A stretch of 64,000 nucleotides of DNA from Luoshenia tenuis. GTDB taxonomy: Bacteria; Bacillota; Clostridia; Christensenellales; GCA-900066905. The notes under the pieces are model-generated. The model did no database searches and was not told the DNA's origin. It saw only the letters and a program-made list of their open reading frames with translations. Positions 27,809 through 36,398 of this stretch are shown piece after piece. The stretch is from positions 372,001-436,000 of the forward strand of contig NZ_JACRSO010000001.1 in NCBI RefSeq assembly GCF_014384745.1, given 5' to 3'. A program made the position numbers and the translations under genes. Positions within the stretch are counted from its first letter, which is position 1, and each line of letters opens with the position of its first letter.

Positions 27809-27832
27809 GCCCAACAAGAGCGGGCTTTTTTT
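27809..27832 (+). terminator. Possible weak terminator
   Basis: A short GCCC/GGGC stem with a 9-base loop followed by seven T; the stem is only four pairs, so this is a tentative call for the alaA-HD unit. Confidence 0.3.
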
Positions 27833-27897
27833 GACCGCCGGGCTTAGCCGATCTCAATGCAGCCTGGGGCAGGTAGGGCAAGCGTGCAACACCACCG

Positions 27898-28341
27898 GAT
27901 TCTTCGCGCCGGCTTCGCCTGCGCTCTGAATGACAGGAGCAATGGGGCGCTCAATAAAGCATGAGTTTTTATTCAGCGGATTCTCTCCCTCCGGCGCACC
28001 TAAAGGTGCGCCACCTCCCTCGTCAGAGGGAGGCAAGAGAAATGGAAAACAAGCAGCGGAGCACAAGCGAAACGGCCGGAGAATTAATTGGTTCATTAGC
28101 ATCGGAGAGTTTGAAAAACCTCCGTCCCCACCACGGAGTGGCCGTTTGGGGGGATTAGGGATTGTTAAGGGGGTAAAGGGGGAAATCGGAATCCCCCTTC
28201 CCCCTTAACGAATAAAATGCGTTCCTTAACTTTTCTCCCTGTTTCGCATTAAGCTTTGGCTCTCTACTGAACGAAAACCTATACTTAAACGCGCGGGTTA
28301 GAATTTCCGATGCGGTCATTCCGAAGCGTCAGCGAGGAATC
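27898..28341. repeat. Composite of small inverted-repeat elements
   Basis: Outer arms: GATTCTTCGCGCC...CTGAATGAC (27898-27934) and the roughly inverted GTCATTCCGAAGCG...GAGGAATC (28315-28341). Inside: perfect GGCGCACCT/AGGTGCGCC (27993-28012), CCTCCCT/AGGGAGG (28014-28033) and GTTAAGGGGG...CCCCCTTAAC (28164-28209). Such motifs are often multi-copy in gut Clostridia. Confidence 0.5.
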
Positions 28342-28500
28342 TCATGGCGGCCACTTTGCCCGGTTCTATCCTGCGCAGGCACAGCCCGACAGTTGCCAAG
28401 AGAGTTCCCCCATCCGCAATGGTAGCGGGTTGCCCCAAACGCGGATGAAATACCGTTTTGCCAGTATCTCTTACCTCTTTAGTATATGGATTGCATAAGC

Positions 28501-28533
28501 AAAACCGCCTGCCGGTTAGACCGGCAGGCGGTT
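28501..28533 (-). terminator. Terminator after the zinc-transport/radical SAM gene run
   Basis: 14-bp perfect stem AACCGCCTGCCGGT/ACCGGCAGGCGGTT, loop of 3, TTTT on the minus strand, just after the stop of the PflX-like gene. Confidence 0.88.
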
Positions 28534-28536
28534 GTT

Positions 28537-29430
28537 TTATCCTTGCTCCGGCAGGCCCTGCAAGGAAAAGTCCGGAATAAAGGCCTTGCTGGCCGCGCCC
28601 CTTTCCTGTACAAAGCCATGGTCAAAATCCAGCTCCATAAAGGTCTGCACCGCCCGGTCGTACTCCCGCGCGGTCAGGGGCCGGTCGATCTCCGGGAACT
28701 GGCTGGCCCGGCCGCAGGGCACGTACTGCCCCATCAGGGATACGGCGCACCCGGGCGGCAGGGCTTCCTTTAAATAGCGCAGGATCGCGCGGCTCTCCTT
28801 CACATGGCCGGGCAGCACCAGGTGGCGCACCACCAGGCCCCTTTGCAGCAGCCCGTCCTCGTCCAGCTGCAGCGGCCCGGTCTGCAGGGCCATCTCCTCT
28901 ATCGCCTCTGCGGCTACTGCAAAATAATCCGGCGCGCCGGCGTAGCGAGCGGCGGTTTCGGGCGAGATATACTTAAAATCCGGCAGGTAGATATCCACCA
29001 AGCCCCGCAGTGCCCGCAGGGTAGAGGGTTTTTCGTATCCCCCGCTGTTGTACACGATGGGGATACGCGGCCGGTAGCATTTTAGCGCCTGGACGATGGC
29101 CGGCACAAAGTGGGTGGGGTTGACCAGGTTGATGTTGTGCGCGCCCTGCCGCTCCAACGACTGGAAAACGCCGGCCAGCTGCTCCACCGTCAACACCTGC
29201 CCAAAGCGCTGGCGGCTGATCACATCGTTTTGGCAAAAGACACAGCCCAGCGCGCACCCGGAGAAAAACACCGTGCCCGACCCTCGGGCGCCGGAGATAA
29301 AGGGCTCCTCCCAAAAATGCAGGGCAGCGCGGGCCAGCACCGGTAATGTGCCCATGCCGCAAAAGCCCGTTCCTTCTTTCTCTCCACGCGGCGCATTGCA
29401 GTTGCGCGGGCAAAGGTTACAGTTTGCCAT
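28537..29430 (-). CDS. PflX-like radical SAM protein (COG1313)
   Basis: 297 residues. An N-terminal Cys cluster CNLCPRNCNAPRGEKEGTGFC (in pieces) precedes the radical SAM cluster in FFSGCALGCVFCQN (CxxxCxxC, near residue 58). NPTHFVPAIVQAL, YNSGGYEKPSTLRAL and DIYLPDFKY are hallmarks of the PflX/COG1313 family, a relative of pyruvate formate-lyase activating enzymes whose target is unknown. The ATG at 29430 follows GGAGG; it starts 10 bases after the znuB stop, so it may be part of the zinc operon transcript, though a functional link is not implied. Confidence 0.88.
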   Translation of the reverse strand: MANCNLCPRNCNAPRGEKEGTGFCGMGTLPVLARAALHFWEEPFISGARGSGTVFFSGCALGCVFCQNDVISRQRFGQVLTVEQLAGVFQSLERQGAHNINLVNPTHFVPAIVQALKCYRPRIPIVYNSGGYEKPSTLRALRGLVDIYLPDFKYISPETAARYAGAPDYFAVAAEAIEEMALQTGPLQLDEDGLLQRGLVVRHLVLPGHVKESRAILRYLKEALPPGCAVSLMGQYVPCGRASQFPEIDRPLTAREYDRAVQTFMELDFDHGFVQERGAASKAFIPDFSLQGLPEQG

Positions 29431-29440
29431 ATACCCCTCC

Positions 29441-30268
29441 TTACCGGCCGCCCAACCGGCCGCGCACAAGGTAGGTGGCCGCAAAAGCCAGGGCGCAGAG
29501 CATCACGATGGCGGCGCCCGCCGCGATATCCATTTCGAAAGCTAAAAACAACCCGCCAACGCAGCACACCAGCGCAATACCTACCGAGAGCAGGTGGTAC
29601 TGGCGCATATTGCGGGCGATATTGCGCGCCGCCGCCGCGGGCAAAATAAGCAACGCGTTGATCAGCAAAATGCCGATCCACTGGATGGCCAGCATCACCG
29701 CCACCGCCACCACGCCTACAAACACGTATTCGTACACCGCCGCAGGGATCCCCCGGCTGGCGGCCAGCGGCCGGTTTACCGAGATCAGCATCAGCGCATT
29801 GGAGAGATAGAACCACAGCCCCACCACCGCCACCAGCACCACCAGCAGCGAAAGCAAATCGCTGGGGGAAACGCTGAGGATATCTCCTACCAGGATCTGC
29901 GAGTATTTGGCAAAGCCCCCGCCCCGAGAGAGGATAGCTAACCCCAGCGCCATGGCCCCGGCTGAGCACACGGCGATAATGGTATCGGCGCTTTGGGTAT
30001 TGGCGTTTTTGATGCGCGTGATCACCAGCGCTAAAAACAGCCCAAAGGCCAGCATGCAGATCACCGGCTGATCGATGCCCAGCGCCACGCCCAGGGCGAT
30101 GCCGGTCAGCGCGCTGTGGCCCAGCGCATCCGAGAAAAAGGCCATGCGGCTGTTGACCGCCATGGTCCCCAGCAGCCCCATTACCGGAGCGATCATCACC
30201 ACCGCCAGCAGGGCGTTTTGCATAAAGTCATACCGAAGCGCCGGGAAGAGCTGCGCGATCCATTCCAT
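29441..30268 (-). CDS. znuB: Zinc/manganese ABC transporter permease
   Basis: 275 residues with about eight TM helices, the ZnuB/MntB (ABC-3) family pattern: FMQNALLAVVMIAPVMGLLG, SDALGHSALTGIALG, the QSADTIIAVCSAGAMALG loop and GILLINALLILPAAAARN near the end. It is the membrane channel for metal delivered by the ZnuA-type lipoprotein. The ATG at 30268 lies two bases after the znuC stop; longer upstream frames only read antisense-like sequence inside znuC. Confidence 0.92.
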   Translation of the reverse strand: MEWIAQLFPALRYDFMQNALLAVVMIAPVMGLLGTMAVNSRMAFFSDALGHSALTGIALGVALGIDQPVICMLAFGLFLALVITRIKNANTQSADTIIAVCSAGAMALGLAILSRGGGFAKYSQILVGDILSVSPSDLLSLLVVLVAVVGLWFYLSNALMLISVNRPLAASRGIPAAVYEYVFVGVVAVAVMLAIQWIGILLINALLILPAAAARNIARNMRQYHLLSVGIALVCCVGGLFLAFEMDIAAGAAIVMLCALAFAATYLVRGRLGGR

Positions 30269-30270
30269 CC

Positions 30271-31005
30271 CTACTCCCCCTCTCCAAAGGCCTGGCGGAA
30301 GGCCGGCGTGCCAAATACCGCCTCCGGCGCGCCCGCCGCCGCTACCCGGCCGCCCTCCAGCAATACCACCTGATCCGCCTGCTCCCGCACCCATTGCAGA
30401 TCGTGGGATACCAGCACGATGGACATGTGGTAGCTGTCCCGCAGATGTGCCACCAGGGCATAAAAATCCTTTAACCCTCTCTGGTCGATGCCGGAGAAGG
30501 GCTCGTCCAGCGCCAGCAGATCCGGAAGGGGGTTGAGCGCCATGGCCAGCAGCACCCGCTGCAGCTCACCGCCGGACAGTTCCCCCATCCGCCGGTCGAT
30601 CGCCTGGGGGCAGCCCACCTGTCCAAGCGCCTGCTCCACCTGGGCGCGTACCTTTTGCGGCACGCCCAGAAACACCGGGAAGCCCGTATAGCCCGCGGCC
30701 AGAAAATCCAGCACGCTGACCGGCGCGCTGCGGTCAAATTCCAGCAGCTGCGGCACATAGCCGATCTGCGCCCGGCTGGGGCGCCCGTCGTAGCGCACGT
30801 AATCGATCCTGCCACGATAAGGCAGGTCCCCCAGTAGCGCGCGCAACAGCGTGGTCTTGCCCGCGCCATTGGGGCCGATCAGCGCGGTGAGCTGCCCGCA
30901 GTCCAGCGCAAAGGATATACCTGACAGCAGCTGCCGGCCGCCCTTTTTCACGCTCAGCTCCTTGATCTTGATCTCACACAGCCCCTGTTGATGATTATGG
31001 TTCAT
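30271..31005 (-). CDS. znuC: Zinc ABC transporter ATP-binding protein
   Basis: 244 residues. Walker A is IGPNGAGKTTLL (about residue 44), Q-loop in IGYVPQLLEFD, signature MGELSGGELQRVLLA (about 145), Walker B LLALDEPFSGID, and the switch His in VLVSHDLQWV. It energises metal import with ZnuB. The start overlaps the last four bases of znuA. A His/Asn-rich N-terminus (MNHNHQQ) is a small oddity that could bind metal. Confidence 0.92.
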   Translation of the reverse strand: MNHNHQQGLCEIKIKELSVKKGGRQLLSGISFALDCGQLTALIGPNGAGKTTLLRALLGDLPYRGRIDYVRYDGRPSRAQIGYVPQLLEFDRSAPVSVLDFLAAGYTGFPVFLGVPQKVRAQVEQALGQVGCPQAIDRRMGELSGGELQRVLLAMALNPLPDLLALDEPFSGIDQRGLKDFYALVAHLRDSYHMSIVLVSHDLQWVREQADQVVLLEGGRVAAAGAPEAVFGTPAFRQAFGEGE

Positions 31006-31943
31006 TTTTTCAAAGCCTCACTTATGGTCTGCGCATTTTGCAGCACGGCATTGGCATATGCATCCCGCCCACCCGGGCCGGAAACAATGGTATCCAGGGT
31101 GTAGATCTTCGCGCCCGTTTCCCGTGAGATAGCCTCAGCCAGACGGGTGGAATACTGCTTTTCGCAAAACAGGGCGGCAATGCCCTCCTGGCGGATATGA
31201 TCAATCAGCTCCGCCATATAGCGGGGGCTGGGCGCATTCTCGTCATCGGTCTGCAGCAGCCCTGCCTGGTATAGGCCATAATCCTCTAAGAGATAGGTAA
31301 ACCCCTCGTGGAAGGTCACCACGCCCTGTCCCTGGCAGGGGGCCAGCAGGGTTGCGACCTGCCCGTCCAGCTGCTCTAACTCCTGCAAAAAGGCCTGGGC
31401 GTTTTCCCGGTAAACTTGGGCGTATTCCGGGTCGGCCGCTATCAGCTCATCCCGGATATTCTCCACCTGCGCCATGGCGCGCTTGGGGGAGAGCCAAAGG
31501 TGCGCGTTGGCATCGCCATGGTGATGTTCCTCGTGCGCCTCATGTCCGTCTTCATGTTCGTGTTCGTGCGCGGCGCTCTCCAGCAGCGCCTGCCCGGCGC
31601 TGGCCTCTATCAGCTTAAGCCCGGGCCTTAACGCGGCGACCCGGCCAATGAACCCTTCCATCCCCGCGCCGTTATATACCAGCACATCCGCATTTTCTAA
31701 TATCTTCATATCCCGGGGCTGCAGCTGATAATCGTGCAGGCAGCCGGTGTTCATCTGCGCCATGGTGTGCAGGGCGACCCCGGGCACCCCCTCTATCACC
31801 CGCTCGGTCAAAAGCGCCATGGGATAAAAGGAAGCCACCACCTGCAACCGCGCCCGGGGCGTCTCCTCCCCGGTGGAAGCGCAGCCGCCCAAAGGGAGCA
31901 GTGCCAGCACCAGCGCCAGCAGTACCGCCATCGTTTTTTTCAA
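31002..31943 (-). CDS. znuA: Zinc-binding ABC transporter substrate-binding lipoprotein
   Basis: 313 residues. A signal peptide ends in the lipobox LLPLGGCAST (Cys near residue 21), so the protein is anchored outside the cytoplasmic membrane. The cluster A-I fold shows VASFYPMALLTERV, the His-bearing loop AQMNTGCLHDYQLQP, and a long His/Glu-rich loop around residues 128-148 typical of Zn-specific members. Later metal ligands are in DANAHLWLSP and VVTFHEGFTYLLEDYG. First gene of the operon, divergent from the Fur-family gene. Confidence 0.93.
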   Translation of the reverse strand: MKKTMAVLLALVLALLPLGGCASTGEETPRARLQVVASFYPMALLTERVIEGVPGVALHTMAQMNTGCLHDYQLQPRDMKILENADVLVYNGAGMEGFIGRVAALRPGLKLIEASAGQALLESAAHEHEHEDGHEAHEEHHHGDANAHLWLSPKRAMAQVENIRDELIAADPEYAQVYRENAQAFLQELEQLDGQVATLLAPCQGQGVVTFHEGFTYLLEDYGLYQAGLLQTDDENAPSPRYMAELIDHIRQEGIAALFCEKQYSTRLAEAISRETGAKIYTLDTIVSGPGGRDAYANAVLQNAQTISEALKK

Positions 31944-31987
31944 GCTATCCCTTCCCCGCCGCTTTATTGCAAATTGCTTGCAGTAAG

Positions 31988-32017
31988 AGTATAACCGTTT
32001 GATCCCCGCTCTTGCAA
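31988..32017 (-). promoter_or_regulatory. Promoter of the znuA operon
   Basis: Minus-strand TTGCAA (32012-32017) and TATACT (31988-31993), spacer 18. A Zur operator would be expected here; I cannot identify one with certainty. Confidence 0.55.
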
Positions 32018-32099
32018 GCCTTACGTCCCAATTCGATTGATTTTTCAGCCAAATTGATGGATAATAGGGGTGATCTGAAGGATGAAAGGGGTTTTAGGC

Positions 32100-32495
32100 A
32101 TGGCAAACTTCCGCCGGACCGCCACGGGCGATGCGATCTATGCGTGCCTGATGCAGGCCAGCGTCCCCCTGACCGCGGCAGATGTGTATGAAAGCGTGCG
32201 CGCCCAGCACCCCAAACTGGCGCTGACCACCGTTTACCGCACGCTGGACCGGCTTTGCACCCGCGGGCTTGCGGTGCGCGAGCCGGAGGCCGACGGCGCG
32301 GCCCGTTACCGCAAGGCAACCCAGGCCCACCACCATTATCTGGTCTGTTTAAAGTGCAATAAGCGCCTTACGCTGGACGAATGCCCGCTGCATGAGGTGA
32401 CGGAGAATTTGGCCAAGGATACCGGCTTTGATATTACCGAGCACCAGCTCCTGCTTTACGGATATTGCCCCAACTGCCGCGAAAAAGAACACTAG
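32100..32495 (+). CDS. Fur-family metalloregulator, probable Zur
   Basis: 131 residues. Winged-helix N-terminal domain (YACLMQASVPLTAADVYESV ... LALTTVYRTLDRL), then QAHHHYLVCLKCNK with the regulatory His and first CxxC pair, and CPNC at the end as the second half of the structural zinc site. Fur, Zur and PerR share this plan. It faces znuA across a 156-base gap, so a zinc-responsive repressor of that operon is the best inference. The ATG at 32100 follows AAAGGGG; an ATG at 32082 has no spacing for a site. Confidence 0.88.
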   Translation: MANFRRTATGDAIYACLMQASVPLTAADVYESVRAQHPKLALTTVYRTLDRLCTRGLAVREPEADGAARYRKATQAHHHYLVCLKCNKRLTLDECPLHEVTENLAKDTGFDITEHQLLLYGYCPNCREKEH

Positions 32496-32520
32496 CACTT
32501 AGATATAAAGCTGGTATATC

Positions 32521-32547
32521 CCCCCGCGAAATAAAAGCGGGGGATTT
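32521..32547 (+). terminator. Terminator after the Fur-family gene
   Basis: Stem CCCCCGC/GCGGGGG with a 9-base loop followed by ATTTT. Confidence 0.75.
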
Positions 32548-32599
32548 TAATACCCTGCCGGCCTTTAAAATATCTTAAAAAATATCCCTATTCCATATC

Positions 32600-32627
32600 A
32601 CCCAAAACTATACCTCCACATATCTTA
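32600..32627 (+). promoter_or_regulatory. Possible mother-cell sigma (sigma-K/E-like) promoter
   Basis: CATATCTTA (32619-32627) fits the sigma-K -10 form CATANNNTA; an AC pair at 32600-32601, 17 bases upstream, fits the short sigma-K -35. The match is short and could be chance; no sigma-A promoter is visible for the Cys-rich gene. Confidence 0.3.
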
Positions 32628-32687
32628 TGGTAGGGCGGAAAACAAGGCCCGCCCGGCACGAAGATATCTTTGAAGGAGGAAAAACTT

Positions 32688-33017
32688 ATGTCTTGCTGTT
32701 CTTCCCATTGCAATTGTAGCTACCCCGCCTGCTCCTGCGGCGACGAGCGTACCCTGGATATGGCCCTGCTGCGCCACTGCGACTGGCGCCAGATCGTGGA
32801 TGACAATAACCGCGACAACGGCTGTTTTGATAACGACACCTGCCGGTGCAAGCCGTTTTGCACTTATTGCACCAAAAGCAACGGTACGATGAATTGCCAG
32901 GCCCCCTGCGAATGCAACTGTGCCCAGACCGCCGGCTATACCGTAGGCTGTAACGACGGCGCGTTCAGCTGTGGGTGCAAATGCGGTTGCAAGTGCGGCT
33001 GCGGCTGTGGCTGGTAA
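32688..33017 (+). CDS. Cysteine-rich protein (24 Cys in 109 residues)
   Basis: 109 residues led by AAGGAGG. Cys occur in CC, CxC and CxxC groups throughout (SCCSSHCNC at the start, CRCKPFCTYC in the middle), with an alternating CGCKCGCKCGCGCG tail. This could bind Zn or Cu like a metallothionein or form cross-linked structure like some spore coat proteins; I recognise no named family. It lies after the zinc regulator and ahead of the germination operon, and its last codons overlap the start of the ferritin-like gene. The promoter may be sporulation-type. Confidence 0.72.
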   Translation: MSCCSSHCNCSYPACSCGDERTLDMALLRHCDWRQIVDDNNRDNGCFDNDTCRCKPFCTYCTKSNGTMNCQAPCECNCAQTAGYTVGCNDGAFSCGCKCGCKCGCGCGW

Positions 33018-33522
33018 AAAGGGCCTTTGCCCCTGCCGCCCCCAGCAGCCCGGCGGCCCCTGCTGCCCGTGCTGGCTCTCTCTCCTGGCACAAGACGCAT
33101 TTGATGAAGCCTCGGAAACCACGGCTATATTCCAATATACCTATGCCAGCGTCATCCTTTCCATTGGGCATGAAAGCATTGCCCAAGCGCTAGGCAGAAT
33201 TGCCAAAGACGAAATGCGGCACTTTAAGACGCTTTCTATCCTGATCGCCCAGCGGGGCGGCGACCCCATCGTAGCGGCCTATCCTGACGGACACGTACAA
33301 TACTGGGATGGCGCAATGCCCTGCTACCGGCAGGATGTACGAGGCCTGCTGCAAAAGAACCTTGCGGATGAAAAGCGCGCCATCGCCCGTTACAGGCGCC
33401 ACCGCGCCCAGATACCCGATGCGCAGGTACAAAACGCGCTGGATGACATCATCGCCGATGAGAAAGGGCACGCTGCCCTGCTGACCGGCCTGATCGACCA
33501 AATAGACGACAACCCGTCATAG
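33007..33522 (+). CDS. Ferritin-like diiron protein with Cys-rich N-terminus
   Basis: About 171 residues from a GTG at 33007; a GTG at 32971 is also possible, both inside the Cys-rich gene in another frame. After a CPC...CCPC leader there is a four-helix ferritin-like bundle. The diiron ligands can be followed: Glu in DEASETTAIFQY (helix 1), ExxH in KDEMRHFKTL (helix 2), Glu in LADEKRAIARY (helix 3), ExxH in IADEKGHAALL (helix 4). This is a rubrerythrin-like arrangement, for peroxide removal or oxygen protection, or a spore protein. No clear ribosome site is seen; coupling or frameshifting from the upstream gene is likely. Confidence 0.7.
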   Translation: MAGKKGLCPCRPQQPGGPCCPCWLSLLAQDAFDEASETTAIFQYTYASVILSIGHESIAQALGRIAKDEMRHFKTLSILIAQRGGDPIVAAYPDGHVQYWDGAMPCYRQDVRGLLQKNLADEKRAIARYRRHRAQIPDAQVQNALDDIIADEKGHAALLTGLIDQIDDNPS

Positions 33523-33555
33523 ACGGCATGCGGCCTCCTTACCGGTTTCAATTTT

Positions 33556-33592
33556 ACCGCGGCGCCCGACCAGCGCCGCGGTTTTTCTTTTT
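33556..33592 (+). terminator. Terminator after the Cys-rich/ferritin-like pair
   Basis: 9-bp stem ACCGCGGCG/CGCCGCGGT followed by TTTTCTTTTT. Confidence 0.85.
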
Positions 33593-33620
33593 GCGCCCGT
33601 CTTTTATTTGGGGACGGGCC

Positions 33621-33651
33621 TGAATATTTTACCAAACGGGCATCCATACTA
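33621..33651 (+). promoter_or_regulatory. Sigma-G-like promoter of the ger operon
   Basis: TGAATA (33621-33626) and CATACTA (33645-33651) with an 18-base spacer match the forespore sigma-G consensus at both boxes, 30 bases before the GerA-type start codon. Forespore expression is what germinant receptors need. Confidence 0.75.
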
Positions 33652-33680
33652 ATGTAGACCTAGAAAGGGGGAGCGCGAAC

Positions 33681-35234
33681 ATGCAGCTAAAACGCATCGT
33701 CCGGAAGAAAAAAGCCGAGTTGCCCTACACCGGCATCGACGGGAAACCGCTCAAGGATCTGAAGTTTTCCGCATCGCGGGCAGAAAACCTGGCCATGCTC
33801 CGGGAGATCTTTAAGGATATCGACGTGCTGAAAGTACGCGAATTTGCCAACCGGCACGACAGCTCCATTCAAGGGGCCATCGTTTATTTTGAGGGGTTAG
33901 CCAATGGAGAAACGGTAAACGAAAACGTGCTTTATCCCCTGATGAAGACCCCCATCGCCCCGCCTGAGGGGGCCCCGCTAAGCGAGATCCTCTCCACCGT
34001 GCTGCCCATGGGGGATATCTCCATGGCCAAGGATTTTGAGGACCTGGTTCAGCGGGTGACCTATGGGGATACCGCCTTTTTTATCGACGGCGTGGATCAG
34101 ATCGTCATCATCGATACCAAGGGATGGCAGACCCGCTCGATCTCCGAGCCGGAATCCGAAAAGGTGCTGCGCGGCCCCCGGGAGGGCTTTACCGAAGGGT
34201 TGATGATCAATCTTTCCCTGATCCGCCGGCGCATCCGCTCGAACCGGCTGAAGATGAAATTCCAGTCCCTGGGGGATACCACCCATACCCAGGCCTGCCT
34301 TTGCTATATTGAGGGGATCGCCAAACCCGAGATGGTGGAAGAGGTGAAAAGGCGCATCTCCACCTTTGATATGGATGGGCTGTTGGACGTCAACTATCTG
34401 GCGGAGTTCATTACCGATTCGCCCTACTCCCCTATTTCCACCGTAGGCATAACCGAAAAACCGGATGTGGTGGCGGCAAGGCTGCTGGAGGGCCGCGTGG
34501 CGGTACTGCTGGACGGCACCCCCATCGTGCTGAGCGCGCCCTATCTGTTGATCGAATCCTTCCAGAGCGATGAGGATTATTACGTCAACTACCTATACGC
34601 CTCCATCAGCCGCATTTTGCGCATTCTCGCCTTTTTCATCACCATCAGCCTACCGGCTATTTATGTGGCGCTGGTCACCTATCATCAGGAGCTGATTCCC
34701 ACCCCGCTGCTCATCAGCATCAGCGCCTCGCGCCAAAACGTCCCCTTCCCAACGATACTGGAGACCTTTTTGATGCTGGCGGTATTCGATATTTTGCGGG
34801 AGACCGGCATCCGCATGCCCATGGGGGTGGGCCAGGCGCTCTCCATCGTGGGGGCGCTGGTGATTGGGCAGGCTACCGTAGAGGCCAAGATCGTCAGCGC
34901 TCCGCTGCTGATCGTCATCGCCATGACGGGGATCACAGGGCTTATGGTGCCCAAGCTGAAATCCTCGGCGATGATCTTCCGCGCTTTTTTACTGGTATTG
35001 TCCTCCGTTTTAGGGCTATACGGATGGATATTCGGCATGGCCGCGCTGCTACTGCACCTGCTCAACGTGCGCTCGTTTGGCCTGCCCATCATCACCCCTT
35101 TGAGCAAGCCATCCTGGCAGCAGCTTAAAGATCTGGCCGTGCGCGCCCCTTGGTGGAATATGCGCACCCGGCCCAGCTTCCTATCCCGCAACCGCGTGCG
35201 CATGGGGCCTAGCCCCAGGGAGAAGAGCCAATGA
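33681..35234 (+). CDS. GerA-family spore germination receptor, A subunit
   Basis: 517 residues, the family norm. The soluble N-terminal half (residues 1-300) includes VREFANRHDSSIQGAIVYFEGL, and the family signature NRLKMKFQSLGDTTHTQACLCYIEGIA (in pieces) near residue 190; the C-terminal half has five or so TM helices (ILRILAFFITISLPAIYVALV, FPTILETFLMLAVFDILRETG, GLMVPKLKS). A subunits sit in the inner spore membrane and form the oligomeric channel of the germinant receptor. First gene of a four-gene operon; it overlaps the next start by four bases. Germinant specificity cannot be read. Confidence 0.95.
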   Translation: MQLKRIVRKKKAELPYTGIDGKPLKDLKFSASRAENLAMLREIFKDIDVLKVREFANRHDSSIQGAIVYFEGLANGETVNENVLYPLMKTPIAPPEGAPLSEILSTVLPMGDISMAKDFEDLVQRVTYGDTAFFIDGVDQIVIIDTKGWQTRSISEPESEKVLRGPREGFTEGLMINLSLIRRRIRSNRLKMKFQSLGDTTHTQACLCYIEGIAKPEMVEEVKRRISTFDMDGLLDVNYLAEFITDSPYSPISTVGITEKPDVVAARLLEGRVAVLLDGTPIVLSAPYLLIESFQSDEDYYVNYLYASISRILRILAFFITISLPAIYVALVTYHQELIPTPLLISISASRQNVPFPTILETFLMLAVFDILRETGIRMPMGVGQALSIVGALVIGQATVEAKIVSAPLLIVIAMTGITGLMVPKLKSSAMIFRAFLLVLSSVLGLYGWIFGMAALLLHLLNVRSFGLPIITPLSKPSWQQLKDLAVRAPWWNMRTRPSFLSRNRVRMGPSPREKSQ

Positions 35235-36385
35235 AAAAGTTTAAAACCGCCTGCAGAATTTTTGCCGCTTTGCTGATCGCATGCACCCTGCTGCCCCTGA
35301 CCGGGTGCCAGTACGCCCGGGAGATCGAATCCCTCTCGGTCGTTGCGGGCGCCGCGCTGGATAAAGGGGAGGATGGAAAGCGCTATAAGCTGACGGTAGA
35401 GGTGCTGGATACCAACTCGGACATCCAGGGGAATGAGATACGCACCGTCTACATCCAAAGCCAAGGCGATACGATTTTTGAGGCCGTGCGCAACGCGGTA
35501 CCCAAGACCGCCAAGCGCCTTTACTGGAGCCATTGTGAGATCCTCATCCTGGGGGAGGAACTGGCCAAAGAGGGCATTGAACCGGTGATGGACTGGTTTT
35601 TGCGCGACCTTGAGCCCCGCTCGACCATGAAGCTGCTGGTCTCGCAGCAAGCCAGCGCCTCCGAGGTGCTGATGAGCCCTCCCATCGCGGAAGGGATTAC
35701 CGCCTTTACCATCAACGACAGTCTGCGCAGCGATCTTATCAGTGCCTCCATGGCCCCGGACATCGCGCTTTACCGCGCCTATACCATGCTTGAAACCTCC
35801 CAGGCGCAGGCCCTCGCGCTGCCCGCCGTCGGGCTGGACGATTCCATCGAAGAACCCATCCCTATTTTAAGCGGCACGGCCATTTTTGAAGGCGATGCGC
35901 TGGCGGGCTACCTCTCCCCCGAGCTTTCCAAGGTCTATACGCTTTTGACCAACCAGTCCCAGGGCAGCATTCTGGCTACGCATCTTCCGCAGGTGCCTGA
36001 GGGCAATATCTCCTTTGAAGTATACGATACCCATTGCTCGCTCAATCCCCGCTTTGAGGACGGCGAACTGCATATGGGGATCGAGGTCATCCTCAACCTT
36101 TCGCTGGGTGAGATTGATAACCGCTCTGCCGAGGTGCTGGGCGAGGATGTACAGCGCCTGCGGGATATTGCCCAACAGGAAGTGGAGCAGAGCATAGACG
36201 AGCTGCTGACCCTATCACAAAAGCATTACCGCAACGACATTCTGGGCTTTGGCCGGGCGCTGGAGATCGCCTATCCGGATTACTGGAAGGCCCACGCTGC
36301 CGCCTGGCGGGAGGAGTTTGCCGCGCTGCCCTATGAGCTGACGGTGACCGTCAACCTGCGCAACGCAGGCCTATTCCAGATATAA
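35231..36385 (+). CDS. Ger(x)C-family germination receptor lipoprotein, C subunit
   Basis: 384 residues. Signal peptide with lipobox LPLTGCQYA (Cys near residue 27), then the family start EIESLSVVAGAALDKGEDGKRYKLTVEVLD in pieces, the PKTAKRLYWSHCEILILGEELA segment, and the C-terminal domain with DILGFGRALEIAYPDYWKA. C subunits are lipid-anchored on the outer face of the inner spore membrane and needed for receptor function. It starts in the ATGA overlap with the A-subunit gene. Confidence 0.95.
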   Translation: MKKFKTACRIFAALLIACTLLPLTGCQYAREIESLSVVAGAALDKGEDGKRYKLTVEVLDTNSDIQGNEIRTVYIQSQGDTIFEAVRNAVPKTAKRLYWSHCEILILGEELAKEGIEPVMDWFLRDLEPRSTMKLLVSQQASASEVLMSPPIAEGITAFTINDSLRSDLISASMAPDIALYRAYTMLETSQAQALALPAVGLDDSIEEPIPILSGTAIFEGDALAGYLSPELSKVYTLLTNQSQGSILATHLPQVPEGNISFEVYDTHCSLNPRFEDGELHMGIEVILNLSLGEIDNRSAEVLGEDVQRLRDIAQQEVEQSIDELLTLSQKHYRNDILGFGRALEIAYPDYWKAHAAAWREEFAALPYELTVTVNLRNAGLFQI

Positions 36386-36398
36386 GGGAGGTTATACC

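Larger units (their letters stand above)
27710..28536. other. Repeat-rich intergenic region
   Basis: Over 800 bases without a supported gene. It contains two opposed GATTC...TGAATGAC-type arms (27898-27934 and 28315-28341), tandem hairpins at 27993-28033 and a larger G-run/C-run stem-loop at 28164-28209. Frames in the region have no ribosome sites and read through the hairpins. It looks like stacked interspersed repeats. Confidence 0.6.

Noticed and set aside
27930..28208. 92-codon plus-strand frame in the repeat-rich gap
   Set aside because: Reads through tandem palindromes and a G/C-run hairpin; no ribosome site.
31944..32099. Zur box in the znuA/Fur intergenic region
   Set aside because: TTGC-type repeats occur, but none forms a convincing palindrome that I can separate from the promoter.
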